Shown piece after piece: positions 1 to 8,900 of a stretch of DNA of 19,121 nucleotides. Below the pieces are notes generated by a model that was given only the letters and a program-made list of their open reading frames with translations, had not been told where the DNA came from and made no database searches. Position numbers and translations under genes: made by a program. Location of the stretch: the NCBI GenBank assembly GCA_003131925.1, contig PKWC01000074.1:1-19121 (forward strand), given 5' to 3'. Positions within the stretch are counted from its first letter, which is position 1. Each line of letters opens with the position of its first letter. The DNA is from Alphaproteobacteria bacterium. Its GTDB lineage: Bacteria > Pseudomonadota > Alphaproteobacteria > Micropepsales > Micropepsaceae.

Positions 1-985
1 CCCAGATGCGCGCGGTCTTGTCATTCGACGCGGTGACGATATGCCTTCCGTCGGGCGAATAGGCGGCGGAACCGACAGTGGCGCCATGGCCGGAGAGCAC
101 GGCGAGCAGCGGATCGGCCGCCCGCATTTCCTGAAACACGCTTATTGCGGCGGGTGGTCGCCCGGTTTCCCGATTTGAGAGAACCTCGAGTACGATGCGT
201 TGCGCGCCCGCGATGTCGTTCTCTTTGAGTCGCTCCGCCGCTGCCTGGGTGAGCAGACGCATTTGCGCTTGTACGGCGCGGTCACGCGCAAATACGGCTT
301 TGCCGCGTTGTTGATATGCGATCCATCCCGCGCTCGATGCGAGAATCGCGAGCACGGTCATGGCAGCGGCAATTCCCTGAGCGATGAGCCGGCGGCGCCG
401 TTCGGCCTGGCGCTCCCGCAAAATGAGGTCGTCCAGCGACTGAAGGCCGAGGAGCGCGCCGACGATGCGAAGGAACATTTGCCGCCGGTCGGCGACGCTG
501 TCGCGGCGGTCGACCCACAGTGGATCGGCCGGCGTGCTGCCGATTGTGCCATCGGCTTCCACGTGGAAGCGCAGGGCGCGCGGCAGCGCCTCGTTCTCCG
601 CTGCAAGGCACCGCGCCGCGGCGTTCGGTTCGCCGCCAACAACCACCGCGAGGATGCGCCTGCCTTTGCCGAGTCTCGTGAAATCGACGATTTCTTTTTC
701 GACCCATTCGCTGCGCACGGCGTCGGGGCTGCAGACGACGATCAGGGATTCCGATTGCGCGAGCCCATGGCGGATGCGCTCCGGCAGATCCTGGCCCGGC
801 ACCAGCTCGCTTTCGTCGCGGAATACCGGTTTTAGCGGACGCTTGAGTGTGCGCCGGTCGAGGCCGGGAATCTGCACCGCTTTCGGCACCACATAGCTCT
901 CCAGCTCGCGCTGAAGGCGCCGCGCGAAGTCGCGATCCTTCCGGCTGTAACTGATGAACGCCTTGTATTTGTGAGCTTCCGCCAT
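1..985 (-). CDS. TIR-transmembrane-WD40 protein, copy A (3' part outside the window)
   Basis: Reading down from ATG at 985 gives 328 codons that stay in frame to the window edge, so the gene is partial here only because the window ends. Residues 1-140 form a TIR domain with the motif FISYS near residue 10 and a W-x-x-x-E (SEWVEKE) near residues 94-98, where TIR NAD-hydrolases keep their catalytic Glu. An Arg-rich stretch (AERRRR) then leads into one hydrophobic helix near residues 200-223, a helical linker (QAAAERL), and the first WD40 blade, which ends in ARIW at the edge. It is a close paralogue of the complete gene at 5914-9459: the TIR and membrane part is nearly identical, while the linker differs. 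It is divergent from the GLUG gene to its right. By family it could act as an NAD-consuming signalling or defence effector. That function is inferred. Confidence 0.88.
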   Translation of the reverse strand, partial: MAEAHKYKAFISYSRKDRDFARRLQRELESYVVPKAVQIPGLDRRTLKRPLKPVFRDESELVPGQDLPERIRHGLAQSESLIVVCSPDAVRSEWVEKEIVDFTRLGKGRRILAVVVGGEPNAAARCLAAENEALPRALRFHVEADGTIGSTPADPLWVDRRDSVADRRQMFLRIVGALLGLQSLDDLILRERQAERRRRLIAQGIAAAMTVLAILASSAGWIAYQQRGKAVFARDRAVQAQMRLLTQAAAERLKENDIAGAQRIVLEVLSNRETGRPPAAISVFQEMRAADPLLAVLSGHGATVGSAAYSPDGRHIVTASNDKTARIW

Positions 986-1048
986 GCCCGCCCCCGGGGG
1001 TGCAGACTAAGCCCGTCGCTCGAATTCATCCAGCGGGACTTGGTCCGC
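986..1048 (-). promoter_or_regulatory. Conserved 63-bp leader of TIR-WD40 copy A
   Basis: The 63 bases before the start codon match the 63 bases before copy B (9460-9522) without a gap, and the similarity stops at both outer ends. The outermost block, CAGCGGGACTTGGTCCGC on the plus strand, is identical in both. A GC-rich hairpin (990-1003) lies about four bases from the start codon. The block probably carries the promoter and translation start region, but I cannot place -35 and -10 boxes with confidence. The rest of this gap (1049-1298) holds no gene that I can support; its last bases carry the ribosome binding site of the GLUG gene. Confidence 0.5.
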
Positions 1049-1298
1049 GCCGCTGGAGCAATCTTCAAACAGAGCAGAATTGCTCAGTTTCGCCCTTGAA
1101 AAAAGACGTAGCTTCATTGGCGCGAGAGCCACGCGGCACTCCGTTTGAGTGTTGGCCGGGCAGGTGCGGGCAACGTCCGGACTCAGGGACCGGAGCTTGT
1201 CCAGCCCGTGATCGTTTCCTGACGACGCGGGTCTGAACGGTCCTTCCTTCTCTGCCAGTGGGTGTTATGCTTTCACCAATCCTGGGGAGGGCGACACA

Positions 1299-2156
1299 AT
1301 GAATCTCAAACACAGATATTCGGCGCAGCACCGCGGCGCCAACCTTCCAATTATAGCCGTCGTCGCAGTCGTCGCGATTGTGAGTTTTTCTTATCGCGCG
1401 GATGCCGCCGTAACGATCTCGTCTGCCGCGACCTCGAACATGACGTGCTCTGGCGGCGTCTGCGCTCCTACCTCGAAAAGTGCGGTTCTCAATGTGGGTG
1501 ATCTCGAAACGCTTCTCGCGTCCGGGAATATCGAAGTCACGACGAAGGGCTCGGGGGTGCAGGCGAAAAATATCGTCGATAAGGCAGCGCTCTCCTGGTC
1601 GACTTCAAGTGTACTCGCGCTCGATGCCCACGTTTCAATCACGATCGGTCAGCCTGTGTCGGTAACGGGAAGTGGAGGCCTTACCCTGACGACAAACGAC
1701 GGGGGCAAGCGCGGTATTCTTTCGTTCGGTCCAAAGGGCAACGTCACGTTTGCAAACCTCTCAAGCAAGCTGACGATCAACGGCGCCAGCTACAAGCTCA
1801 TCAATACCGTCAGGGGCCTTGCGAAAGCAGTCGCCAAGAATCCCACCGCCAATTTCGCGTTGGCCAAGAGTTTCGACGCCAGCGGGGACGGCACCTATAC
1901 CGCCGCGCCGGTACAAACTACCCTTAACGGCAGCTTCGAGGGTCTCGGGAACACGATTTCCAACCTCACGATATTCGACCTTTCTGCTGCGGATTACGTT
2001 GGCCTGTTTGCTCAAGCAAACTGTGGGGCATGTAATCAAGGTATCAGTATCGCCGATCTCGGTATGGTCAATGTCAATATTAATGCACCGAAAAACGGCC
2101 AGAATGTAGGTGGGCTCGCAGGGGGGTGGCGGGGGCTCTGGTCGGGGACTATGTGA
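1299..2156 (+). CDS. GLUG-repeat secreted protein, N-terminal part (5' half of a frameshifted gene)
   Basis: ATG at 1299 follows a strong ribosome binding site (GGGGAGG, 1284-1290). The product starts with a basic stretch and a hydrophobic signal peptide of about 35 residues ending ADA before AV. Next come some 200 residues rich in T, S, N and G with the look of a beta-helix (repeated short strands, LTIN, NVTFANL) and then the first GLUG unit (VGGLAG). The frame ends at a TGA at 2154, where the sequence suddenly lacks the GLUG pattern. The pattern continues in the -1 frame at 2126-3499, so the two parts are one gene of about 733 residues. The shift lies in a G-rich stretch (2121-2147). The whole protein is probably exported, and may be an adhesin or surface protein (inferred). 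The gene is divergent from TIR-WD40 copy A. Confidence 0.75.
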   Translation: MNLKHRYSAQHRGANLPIIAVVAVVAIVSFSYRADAAVTISSAATSNMTCSGGVCAPTSKSAVLNVGDLETLLASGNIEVTTKGSGVQAKNIVDKAALSWSTSSVLALDAHVSITIGQPVSVTGSGGLTLTTNDGGKRGILSFGPKGNVTFANLSSKLTINGASYKLINTVRGLAKAVAKNPTANFALAKSFDASGDGTYTAAPVQTTLNGSFEGLGNTISNLTIFDLSAADYVGLFAQANCGACNQGISIADLGMVNVNINAPKNGQNVGGLAGGWRGLWSGTM

Positions 2157-3499
2157 CGGGAACGGTATCAGGAGGTAGTAATTATATCGGTGGTCTTGTT
2201 GGCGATGCAGCCTCTTCTCTTGTTCTCAACTGCTACTCGACGGCGACGGTAACGGCCCAACTCGCTGGCGGCGACGTCGGTGGATTGGTTGGAGCTAGCG
2301 CATACGATTCGATTACAAACTCCTATGCGACGGGTTCGGTGACTGCCGTACAGCAGTCATCGATCGGAGGACTCGTTGGCGCTTTCTATGGTTACTATTG
2401 TATTTCAAATGGGGTAAGTTGTCCGATCTCGAATTCTTACGCTACCGGCAACATTACGTCCGGATCGAACTCCATTGCGGGTGGTCTCGTCGGATCCGTT
2501 TCCGACAACGTAATCGAGGATTCGTACGCGACAGGATCGGTCAGTACCGGCTCGGGCGTTGGTGGGGGCTACGGCGGGGGGCTGGTCGGAGCTCTTGTTG
2601 CAGCAAGCTACGCGAGCGAGATCGAGAATTCTTACGCCTCGGGCTCGGTTACTGGCGGTGTAGCAGCATTTGTCGGGGGACTTTTAGGGGACAATGAGGG
2701 CATAGTCAGCGGATCATATGCCACCGGCGACGTCACGGGTTCGGGAGCCGGAGGGACTTCCTACGTTGGAGGCCTGGCAGGAGACAATGCGGGAACAATC
2801 GTGACTTCGTTTGCAACAGGTTCGGTGTCGGACACCGGAAATTCGGCAGGGGCAGGAGATTTCGTTGGCGGATTGGTTGGCCTCAATTGGTCGTTCGCTA
2901 ATGGGATCGCCGATAGTTACGCGACCGGCTCCGTAACAGCCACGAATGAGGGGACTTCCGCATACATAGGCGGGTTGGTTGGCTGGAACACCGCACAGAG
3001 TAATATTGATCAGTCATTTGCGACGGGCAGCGTGTCCGTCAGCAATAGCCCCTCGGCCTATATTGGCGGTCTCGTCGGAATGAACGACACCGGCAGTTTC
3101 ATCACCGATTCCTATTCGACCACAGGCGCCGTGACGGGTGGAACAGATGACGATGTCGGCGGATTAGTCGGCGGACTTTTCACAAGTGGCTCGATTGCCG
3201 CCTCCTATTCGACTGGCGCGGTGACGAGCGGAACCGGCAGTTATATCGGTGGCCTCGTCGGCTACGACGGAAACACCAGTCAGTACATCGTCGATGCGTA
3301 TTGGGACACCACGACAGGCGGGATCACAAATCTCAGTCAGGGCGCAGGCAACATCGCCAATGATCTGGGGATAGCGGGCCTGACCACAACGCAATTCCAG
3401 TCCGGATTGCCAAGCGGCTTTAGCCCCACGATCTGGAAGGAGAAATCCAGGATCAATGACGGTCTGCCCTATCTCATCGCAAACCCGCCGCCAAAGTGA
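2126..3499 (+). CDS. GLUG-repeat secreted protein, repeat region and C-terminus (3' half of a frameshifted gene)
   Basis: This frame carries about twelve GLUG units (Pfam GLUG motif), each about 25-40 residues, of the form GGLVG-x-N/D...I-x-NSYATGSV, for example near 2640-2750. It ends with the usual cap for such proteins: an AYWDTTTGG segment, a GLTTTQ segment and a final PYL motif. The apparent GTG start at 2126 has no proper ribosome binding site and no signal peptide, so it is better read as the continuation of 1299-2156 after a -1 shift. The GLUG spacing is kept exactly if one base is restored between 2121 and 2147. GLUG proteins are exported beta-structured surface proteins in many bacteria. 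No autotransporter domain or sorting anchor is visible. The C-terminal 165 residues are duplicated at 5371-5871. Confidence 0.78.
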   Translation: MAGALVGDYVTGTVSGGSNYIGGLVGDAASSLVLNCYSTATVTAQLAGGDVGGLVGASAYDSITNSYATGSVTAVQQSSIGGLVGAFYGYYCISNGVSCPISNSYATGNITSGSNSIAGGLVGSVSDNVIEDSYATGSVSTGSGVGGGYGGGLVGALVAASYASEIENSYASGSVTGGVAAFVGGLLGDNEGIVSGSYATGDVTGSGAGGTSYVGGLAGDNAGTIVTSFATGSVSDTGNSAGAGDFVGGLVGLNWSFANGIADSYATGSVTATNEGTSAYIGGLVGWNTAQSNIDQSFATGSVSVSNSPSAYIGGLVGMNDTGSFITDSYSTTGAVTGGTDDDVGGLVGGLFTSGSIAASYSTGAVTSGTGSYIGGLVGYDGNTSQYIVDAYWDTTTGGITNLSQGAGNIANDLGIAGLTTTQFQSGLPSGFSPTIWKEKSRINDGLPYLIANPPPK

Positions 3500-3597
3500 C
3501 AGAAGATTGCGAGCGGTAGTCAACGGTTGTGGAAGGAGTGCCCCAGTCGGCGGGATGATTTAGTTCAGAGTCGCTTTTCAGTCTGCTCCGCGTGCTG

Positions 3598-3758
3598 CTA
3601 GCAATAGAACCAATCGCCCTTGCGCGTACTGACGTGCAATTTGGCCGGCGTCCCACATTCGCAGCAGCGGGGTATCGCGGGCCTTGGGGGGGTGGGCTGG
3701 CTTCGACAAGGCGGGCGATGTCCGCCCTTGCCTGCTCTCGCTTGCTGTAGTCGGCCAT
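3598..3758 (-). pseudogene. Small Cys-containing protein, frameshifted in a G/C homopolymer
   Basis: From ATG at 3758 the product begins MADYSKREQARADIARLVEA, a charged helix-like start. In the frame one base back it continues with a PTPPRP linker and a tail containing CCECG and a final WFYC before the TAG at 3598-3600. The two halves join if one base is added to the seven-G run at 3686-3692, giving a protein of about 53 residues with four Cys that could bind a metal ion. Neither frame alone gives a sensible protein. It is either a decayed gene or a base-call error. The family and function are not known to me. Confidence 0.4.
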
Positions 3759-4238
3759 GAGGATTGTCAGCCCGCCCTAAACTGCCGGTCAAGTCAGGAC
3801 TGCGCTCAGGCGCGAGCTGGTTCTCGCGTGGGACGGGCGCAGGTGCTCAACGCTGCGTTTCGCTGCCGCCCTCCCTTTTTCGACCCGCATTTCGCATGGC
3901 TCATCGACCAGAACGACACTTAAAACGACATCATGTTTTTTCGCGCTTAAGGCGTCCGATTTCGACATAATATATTGACAATATGAGTGTTTTTGACACG
4001 GGGGCCAGGCAAAACCCACTTAAAAGTCGGGTAGGTCAAAGGGGTATCAGACGAACCAATGTTCGAGCGAAGTTCGTGAGAAGTTTCAGGCGTCCGTAGC
4101 GGCCAGATGGGGCGCCCAACAGCCCGCGTGCGGATCACGGCACTGCGGCTGAGCCGGCACCCGGTCCCATGCCAAATTCCCGGTATTATGGCGCAAACGC
4201 CCCAAGAAATCTGACGGTCTCCGCCCTACCTTGGCGGC
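3759..4238. other. Gene-poor stretch of 480 bp
   Basis: I see no convincing gene. A minus-strand reading frame (3789-3968) begins MSKSDALSAKKHD but has no recognisable pattern. The stretch contains an AT-rich 13-bp palindrome, ATATTG-A-CAATAT (3972-3984), in otherwise GC-rich DNA, followed by a block with the words GGGGGCCAGGC and AAAACCCAC (about 4001-4020). This could be promoter or repeat DNA between gene fragments. Confidence 0.3.
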
Positions 4239-4436
4239 ATGACGGACCATGCCGTAGCCGCTCTCCGCAAGCGTCGCGAGGAGATTACCGGCCAAGTCCA
4301 TGACGCCGAGAAGCGGGTCACGAAGCTCCGTGCCGCGCCGGCAAATCTGGACGCAGCTATAGCCATTCTCTCCCCCGAGCATCCGGACTTCATGGCGCTC
4401 CGGCGCCGCAACAGTTGGGGAGCCTGCCCCAGATAG
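4239..4436 (+). CDS. Short coiled-coil-like hypothetical protein, probably C-terminally truncated
   Basis: The frame starts with MTDHAVAALRKRREEITGQV and continues with a heptad-like charged helix (AEKRVTKLRA), then NLDAAIAIL and SPEHPDF. This layout resembles small alphaproteobacterial proteins of the type 'helix of K/R/E residues, then LDATI-hLF-P', often found beside mobile DNA. I know no function for them. In that family the C-terminus after the Pro motif usually continues with Arg/Lys-rich residues and a longer helical part. Here it soon turns into an RRRNSWGACPR tail, suggesting that the 3' end was lost. The ribosome binding site is weak (GGCGG). An overlapping antisense frame (4086-4496) looks like a shadow. 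Confidence 0.45.
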   Translation: MTDHAVAALRKRREEITGQVHDAEKRVTKLRAAPANLDAAIAILSPEHPDFMALRRRNSWGACPR

Positions 4437-4649
4437 ACGGCTGCGACAGGCGATAAGGCGATCCCGACGGTCTAAATTGAAAGCTTGCCAGGACATGTGC
4501 GCCGGCCGCGACGAAAACGGCCGCCGCGGCTTCCGGATACCTCACAAAAGCGTTATTGTCCGTTCCAACTCGGCGTCATCCGGGGAATGTCGGCTGAGAA
4601 CTCGGCTGACGCGCAGATTGGTGACCGACGAGAACATGAGAGGAAGCGG

Positions 4650-5249
4650 ATGCATCCTATCAGACTGTGCGCAATGTGCGCGATTGCAATAAGTTCGGCG
4701 TTTTCTGCGGCCGCCGCCACGACATATGAAGCGGTGAGAGACTACTCCATCAAGGCGAACCCAACCGGCCCATGGGGCTACCTCGACGAAAACGGACTTC
4801 TGACGACGAGCACAAGAGCATATTATGGCATAAAAGGATTGTGGGCTTGGACAAACGGACAAGCGTTTTGCAATACCTCTGTAGTCAGCCGAAATAGAAC
4901 CGGCGGTACAGTAACTTATTCGACATTAGTGCAACCAACCAACGAGCTTCGGCTTGACCCCGAAGCCAATGCCTTCAACACGGTGCGATTTCAAGCTCCA
5001 AACGCCGGTTCTTATAATGTTAGTGGATTATTTCGCGGAATTGACACCGAACAACAAAGCCATCAGGTTTCCATAACTCTAAATGGTGTCTCCCAGTACA
5101 CAAAAGTGATCGATGCGTATGGAGAGGTGGGCCACTTCAAACTCGCGCTCACGCTTTCGACGGGGGACACACTGGACTTCGTGGTTCAAACGGGCGCGTC
5201 ATGCTTTAGTCTTTCAACCGGCCTGTCCGTAAAAATAGTCGGGCCATAA
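4650..5249 (+). CDS. Secreted beta-sandwich-like protein of the PEP-CTERM-associated type, without the sorting tail
   Basis: The frame is open from 4485, but the start at 4650 is preferred. AGAGGAAG lies just upstream, and the product then begins with a clean signal peptide (MHPIRLC, a hydrophobic core, cleavage near AAA-TTYEA). The mature part of about 175 residues begins with VRDYSIKANPTGPWGYL and contains VRFQAPNAGSYNVSGLFRG, ITLNGV and LTLSTGDTLDFVV. This is the order seen in secreted carbohydrate-binding-like beta-sandwich proteins that often carry PEP-CTERM tails: N-P-x-G-x-W, then a 'W/F-xAP-x-AG-x-Y-xVSG' strand, then 'L-x-x-GD-x-LDF'. No PEP-CTERM anchor is present, so it is probably released or periplasmic. 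Base composition is lower in GC than its neighbours, which suggests transfer. The exact role is unknown. Confidence 0.7.
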   Translation: MHPIRLCAMCAIAISSAFSAAAATTYEAVRDYSIKANPTGPWGYLDENGLLTTSTRAYYGIKGLWAWTNGQAFCNTSVVSRNRTGGTVTYSTLVQPTNELRLDPEANAFNTVRFQAPNAGSYNVSGLFRGIDTEQQSHQVSITLNGVSQYTKVIDAYGEVGHFKLALTLSTGDTLDFVVQTGASCFSLSTGLSVKIVGP

Positions 5250-5370
5250 GTTCCTGAGCAGTTATGTGCAGCCGATAGCCCGCGCAGTTCGGATTGAGCA
5301 GATTTTCATGCCGTACGCGGCCCGACAGCGTAAAGAATGCCGCGAACGCCAAGGGAAGACAGATGGGTAA

Positions 5371-5871
5371 GCGTTTCCTTTGCGACAGGCGCGGTCACAG
5401 CGACGAATAGTTCTTCCGCTTATGTGGGACGGCTAGCCGGATACGCAGTCGATGGCGCCACCATCATCAATTCCTATTCGACGACGGGCGCGGTGACGGG
5501 CGGGGCGGACGATTATGTCGGCGGATTGGTCGGGGGGTCTCTTTCCAGGTTTTTACTATGCCTCTATCGCCACATCCTATTCAACGGGTGCGATAACAAG
5601 CGGAGGCGGTAGTGATATCGGCGGTCTTGTCGGCTACGACGGGAACGGCAGCCAAGACATTGTCGATGCTTATTGGGACACCACGACAAGCGGGATCACG
5701 AATCTCAGTCAGGGCGCAGGGAACATCGCCAACGATCCGGGGATAGCGGGCCTCACCACAACGCAATTGCAGTCGGGATTGCCTAGCGGCTTCAGCCCCA
5801 CGATCTGGAAGGAGAAATCCAGGATCAATGGCGGTCTGCCTTATCTCGTCGCCAATCCACCGCCGAAGTGA
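5371..5871 (+). pseudogene. 5'-truncated, frameshifted second copy of the GLUG gene
   Basis: Similarity to the C-terminal 165 residues of the GLUG gene (3003-3499) starts abruptly near 5371 (SFATGAV) and runs to the TGA at 5871. Up to about 5530 it reads in one frame (YVGRLAGYA, NSYSTTGAVTGG, DYVGGLVGG), and after a six-G run (5532-5537) in the next (GGLFPGFYY, ATSYSTGAI, GGLVGYDG, then the AYWDTTTSG cap). The last 270 bases are much more similar to the first copy than the beginning. No signal peptide or start belonging to the family exists upstream, so no product is expected. It ends 42 bases from the convergent TIR-WD40 copy B. Confidence 0.75.
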
Positions 5872-5913
5872 GGAGGTGCGCTACGGTCGTGTTTATTCGT
5901 ATTTGCTGATTAC

Positions 5914-8900
5914 CTACAAGCGCAACCAGCCTTTGATTCTCTGCAGCAACGTCGATGAGTGCGGTCTCCACTTATCGCGTATCCCCGCATACGCATCCGC
6001 CACTTGGCGCATCATACCCTCTCGGGCAAGCAAGCGGGCCAGCGTTGCGCGGCGATAGCGCCAGTTCTGCCATGCGTCGTCCGGCCAGTCTTCATCATGC
6101 GCGCGCTCCGCGGCGGCGGCGTAATATTGGAAGGCGTTCAGCAGGAGCGCATCTCTTTTTTTCGCATCGCTCGCAACGGCGGCGGCGCGGTCGTCCTGTT
6201 CGCCGAAACGCGCGAGTGCATTCGGTTCTCCTGCGTCTGCACCCTTGCGGTACCAATCCCATGCCTTGGAGGCTTCGGAATGAACAGCCGGCTGCGACGC
6301 GGCGCCTCTACCATGCACTCCGTGTTCGAACAGATGACCGAGCTCGAAGGCCGCGATTGAAACACCGTCCCGCCAGGCCTGTTCATAGAGCGAAACCGCG
6401 CGGCGATCATCGCGCATACCTGCCTCGCGTTGCACCAAAAGATCTCCAAGGTCGATCTGCGCGGCGGGATAGCCTTCGGAAACAGCCAGCTCGAATTCGC
6501 GCCTTGCGCCTGCAAGATCGTGTTTCGCCTCCAGAGCGCGACCCAGTTCATAGACCGACCGCGGCGCGCGTCCGGCTTTCGCCGTTTCCGCAGCACAGGC
6601 GGAGTTCGCGACGTCGGCAACGATGCTGCCTTGCATGACTCCCTGCGAATCACGATCGGGATCGTAAGGCACCGCCGCCATCTGATCGCATTTCGTGACA
6701 TTCTTCTGCCACGTTCGGACGCGCGCATCGGGCGGCAGACCGAGCTGAGCACGCTCTACTTCTGCCGGCGGATCGAATTCCGCTGCCTGGTCCCAGATGA
6801 TTTGCGCGTCGAGATCGGCCGGAACCCGTGCATCCCAGATGCGCGCGGTGTCGTCGTCCGACGCGCTGACAACGCGCCGACCGTCGGGCGAGTACACTGC
6901 GGCGATCACGGCTGCCGTATGGCCTAGCAGTTCGGCCAGTTGCGTGCCCGTGGCGGCGTCCCAGATGCGCACGGTTTTGTCGACCGACGCCGTGACGATG
7001 CGCTTGCCGTCTGGCGAAAAGGCGGCGGAGACCACATGATCGCCATGGCCGGTCAGCAAGGCGAGCTGCGCGCCCGTGGCCGCGTCCCAGATGCGCGCGG
7101 TCTTGTCCACAGATGCCGTGACGATATATTTCCCGTCGAGCGAGTATGCGGCCCAGATAACGCCCCCGCCATGCCCGGACAGCACGACGAGCTGCGCGCC
7201 GCTGGCGGCCTCCCAGATGCGTGCGGTCTTGTCCGCCGAGGCCGTGAGGATGTGCCGGCCGTCGGGCGAATACGCGGCAGAGTTGATAGACTCGCTGTGT
7301 CCAGACAGCACAGCGATTTGTGCGCCCGTGGCCGCGTTCCAGATGCGCGCGGTTTTGTCCCAGGATCCGCTGACGATGCGCCGGCCATCCGGCGACCAGG
7401 CGGCGCTGGTGACAGCGGCGCCATGCCCCGACAACACCGCAAGCTGTGCGTCCGTAGACGCGTCCCAGATACGCACGGTCTTGTCGTCGGATGCCGTGAC
7501 GATCCGTTGGCCGTCGGGCGAATAAGCAGCGCTTTCCACCCGATCGTGATGGCCCGAAAGCTGGGCGATCTGGACCCATGTGGCCGCGTTCCATATGCGC
7601 GCGGTTTTATCGGACGAAGCCGTGATGACGCGCCTGCCATCGGGCGACCAGCCGGCGGAGACCACATGATCGCCATGGCCGGACAGTACCGCAAGCTGTG
7701 CGCCCGTCGCGGCGTCCCAGATGCGGGCGGCCTTGTCCTGCGCAACCGTGACGATACGTCTGCCGTCGGGCGAGTAGGCGGCGGAGAAGACGTCGCTGTA
7801 TCCGGACAACGAGCCAAGCTGTGCGCCCGTCGCGGCGTCCCAGATGCGCGCGGTCCTGTCGAGCGACGCACTTACGATACGGCTGCCGTCGGGCGACCAC
7901 GCGGCGCAGGTGACCGCATCGGCATGTCCGGTCAGCAAGGAGAGCTGCGTCCCGCGGGCTGCGTCCCAGATGCGTACGGTCTTGTCGTCCGACGCCGTGA
8001 CGATGCGCTTGCCGTCCGGCGAATAGGCTGCGCATTCGACGCTGTCGCCATGGCCGGACAGCACCACGAGCTGCGCGCCGGTGGCTGCGTCCCAGATGCG
8101 CGCCGTCTTGTCATACGACGCCGTAAGGATGCGCTTGCCGTCGGGCGAATAGGAGGCGGAGGTGACGATGTTTCCATGGCCGGACAGCACAGCCAGCTGC
8201 GCGCCGGTGCCCGCGTCCCAGATGCGAGCGGTCTTGTCGACCGACGCCGTGACGATGTGTTTGCCATCGGGCGAATACTGGGCGGATGCTACGACGTCGC
8301 CGTGTCCCGACAGCACAGCGCGCTGGATTCCCGTGGCCGCATCCCAGATTCGCACGGTCTTGTCCTGCGACGCCGTGACGATGTGTTTCCCGTCGGGCGA
8401 CCAGGCGGCAGAAATGACGTAATCGCTGTGCCCGGACAAGACGGCGAGTTGCACGCCGGTGCCGGCGTCCCAGATACGCGCCGTGTTATCGAACGACCCG
8501 GTGACGAGGCGCCTTCCGTCAGGCGAATAGGCAGCGCAGTTTACGCGATCGGAATGACCCCATAACACCAGGAGCAGATGATCGTTGGCGCGCATTTCCT
8601 GAAAGATGTTGACGGCGGTCGCTCTATCGGCCGCCACAGCTCCTCGCCGAGCGAGAACTTCGAGAATGATCCCCTGTGCGCCTGGAACGTCGCCGTCCTT
8701 GAGTCGCTCGGCCGCCGCCTGGGTGAGCAGGCGCATTTCTCCCTCGAGTGTCTGATCGCGCGCATAGACGGCGTCGTTGCCGCGTTGATACGCAATCCAG
8801 CCCGCACCCGACGCCAGAACCGCGAGCACGGTCATGGCAGCGGCAATTCCCTGCGCAACGAGCCGGCGGCGCCGTTCGGCCTGGCGCTCCCGCAAAATGA

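Noticed and set aside
3789..3968. Minus-strand frame beginning MSKSDALSAKKHD
   Set aside because: No ribosome binding site, no family pattern, and the second half is Arg/Ser/His-rich like a shadow frame.
4086..4496. 136-codon minus-strand frame
   Set aside because: Antisense to the coiled-coil-like ORF, with scattered Cys and Arg and no pattern.
6940..8565. 541-codon plus-strand frame opposite the WD40 array
   Set aside because: It is an exact antisense mirror of the 126-bp repeats (periodic ARG/VPDARG words) with no start signal, as expected from high GC at third positions.
6808..8568. Regular repeats that could suggest a CRISPR array
   Set aside because: The 126-bp period is fully coding (WD40), with no short repeat/unique spacer pattern.
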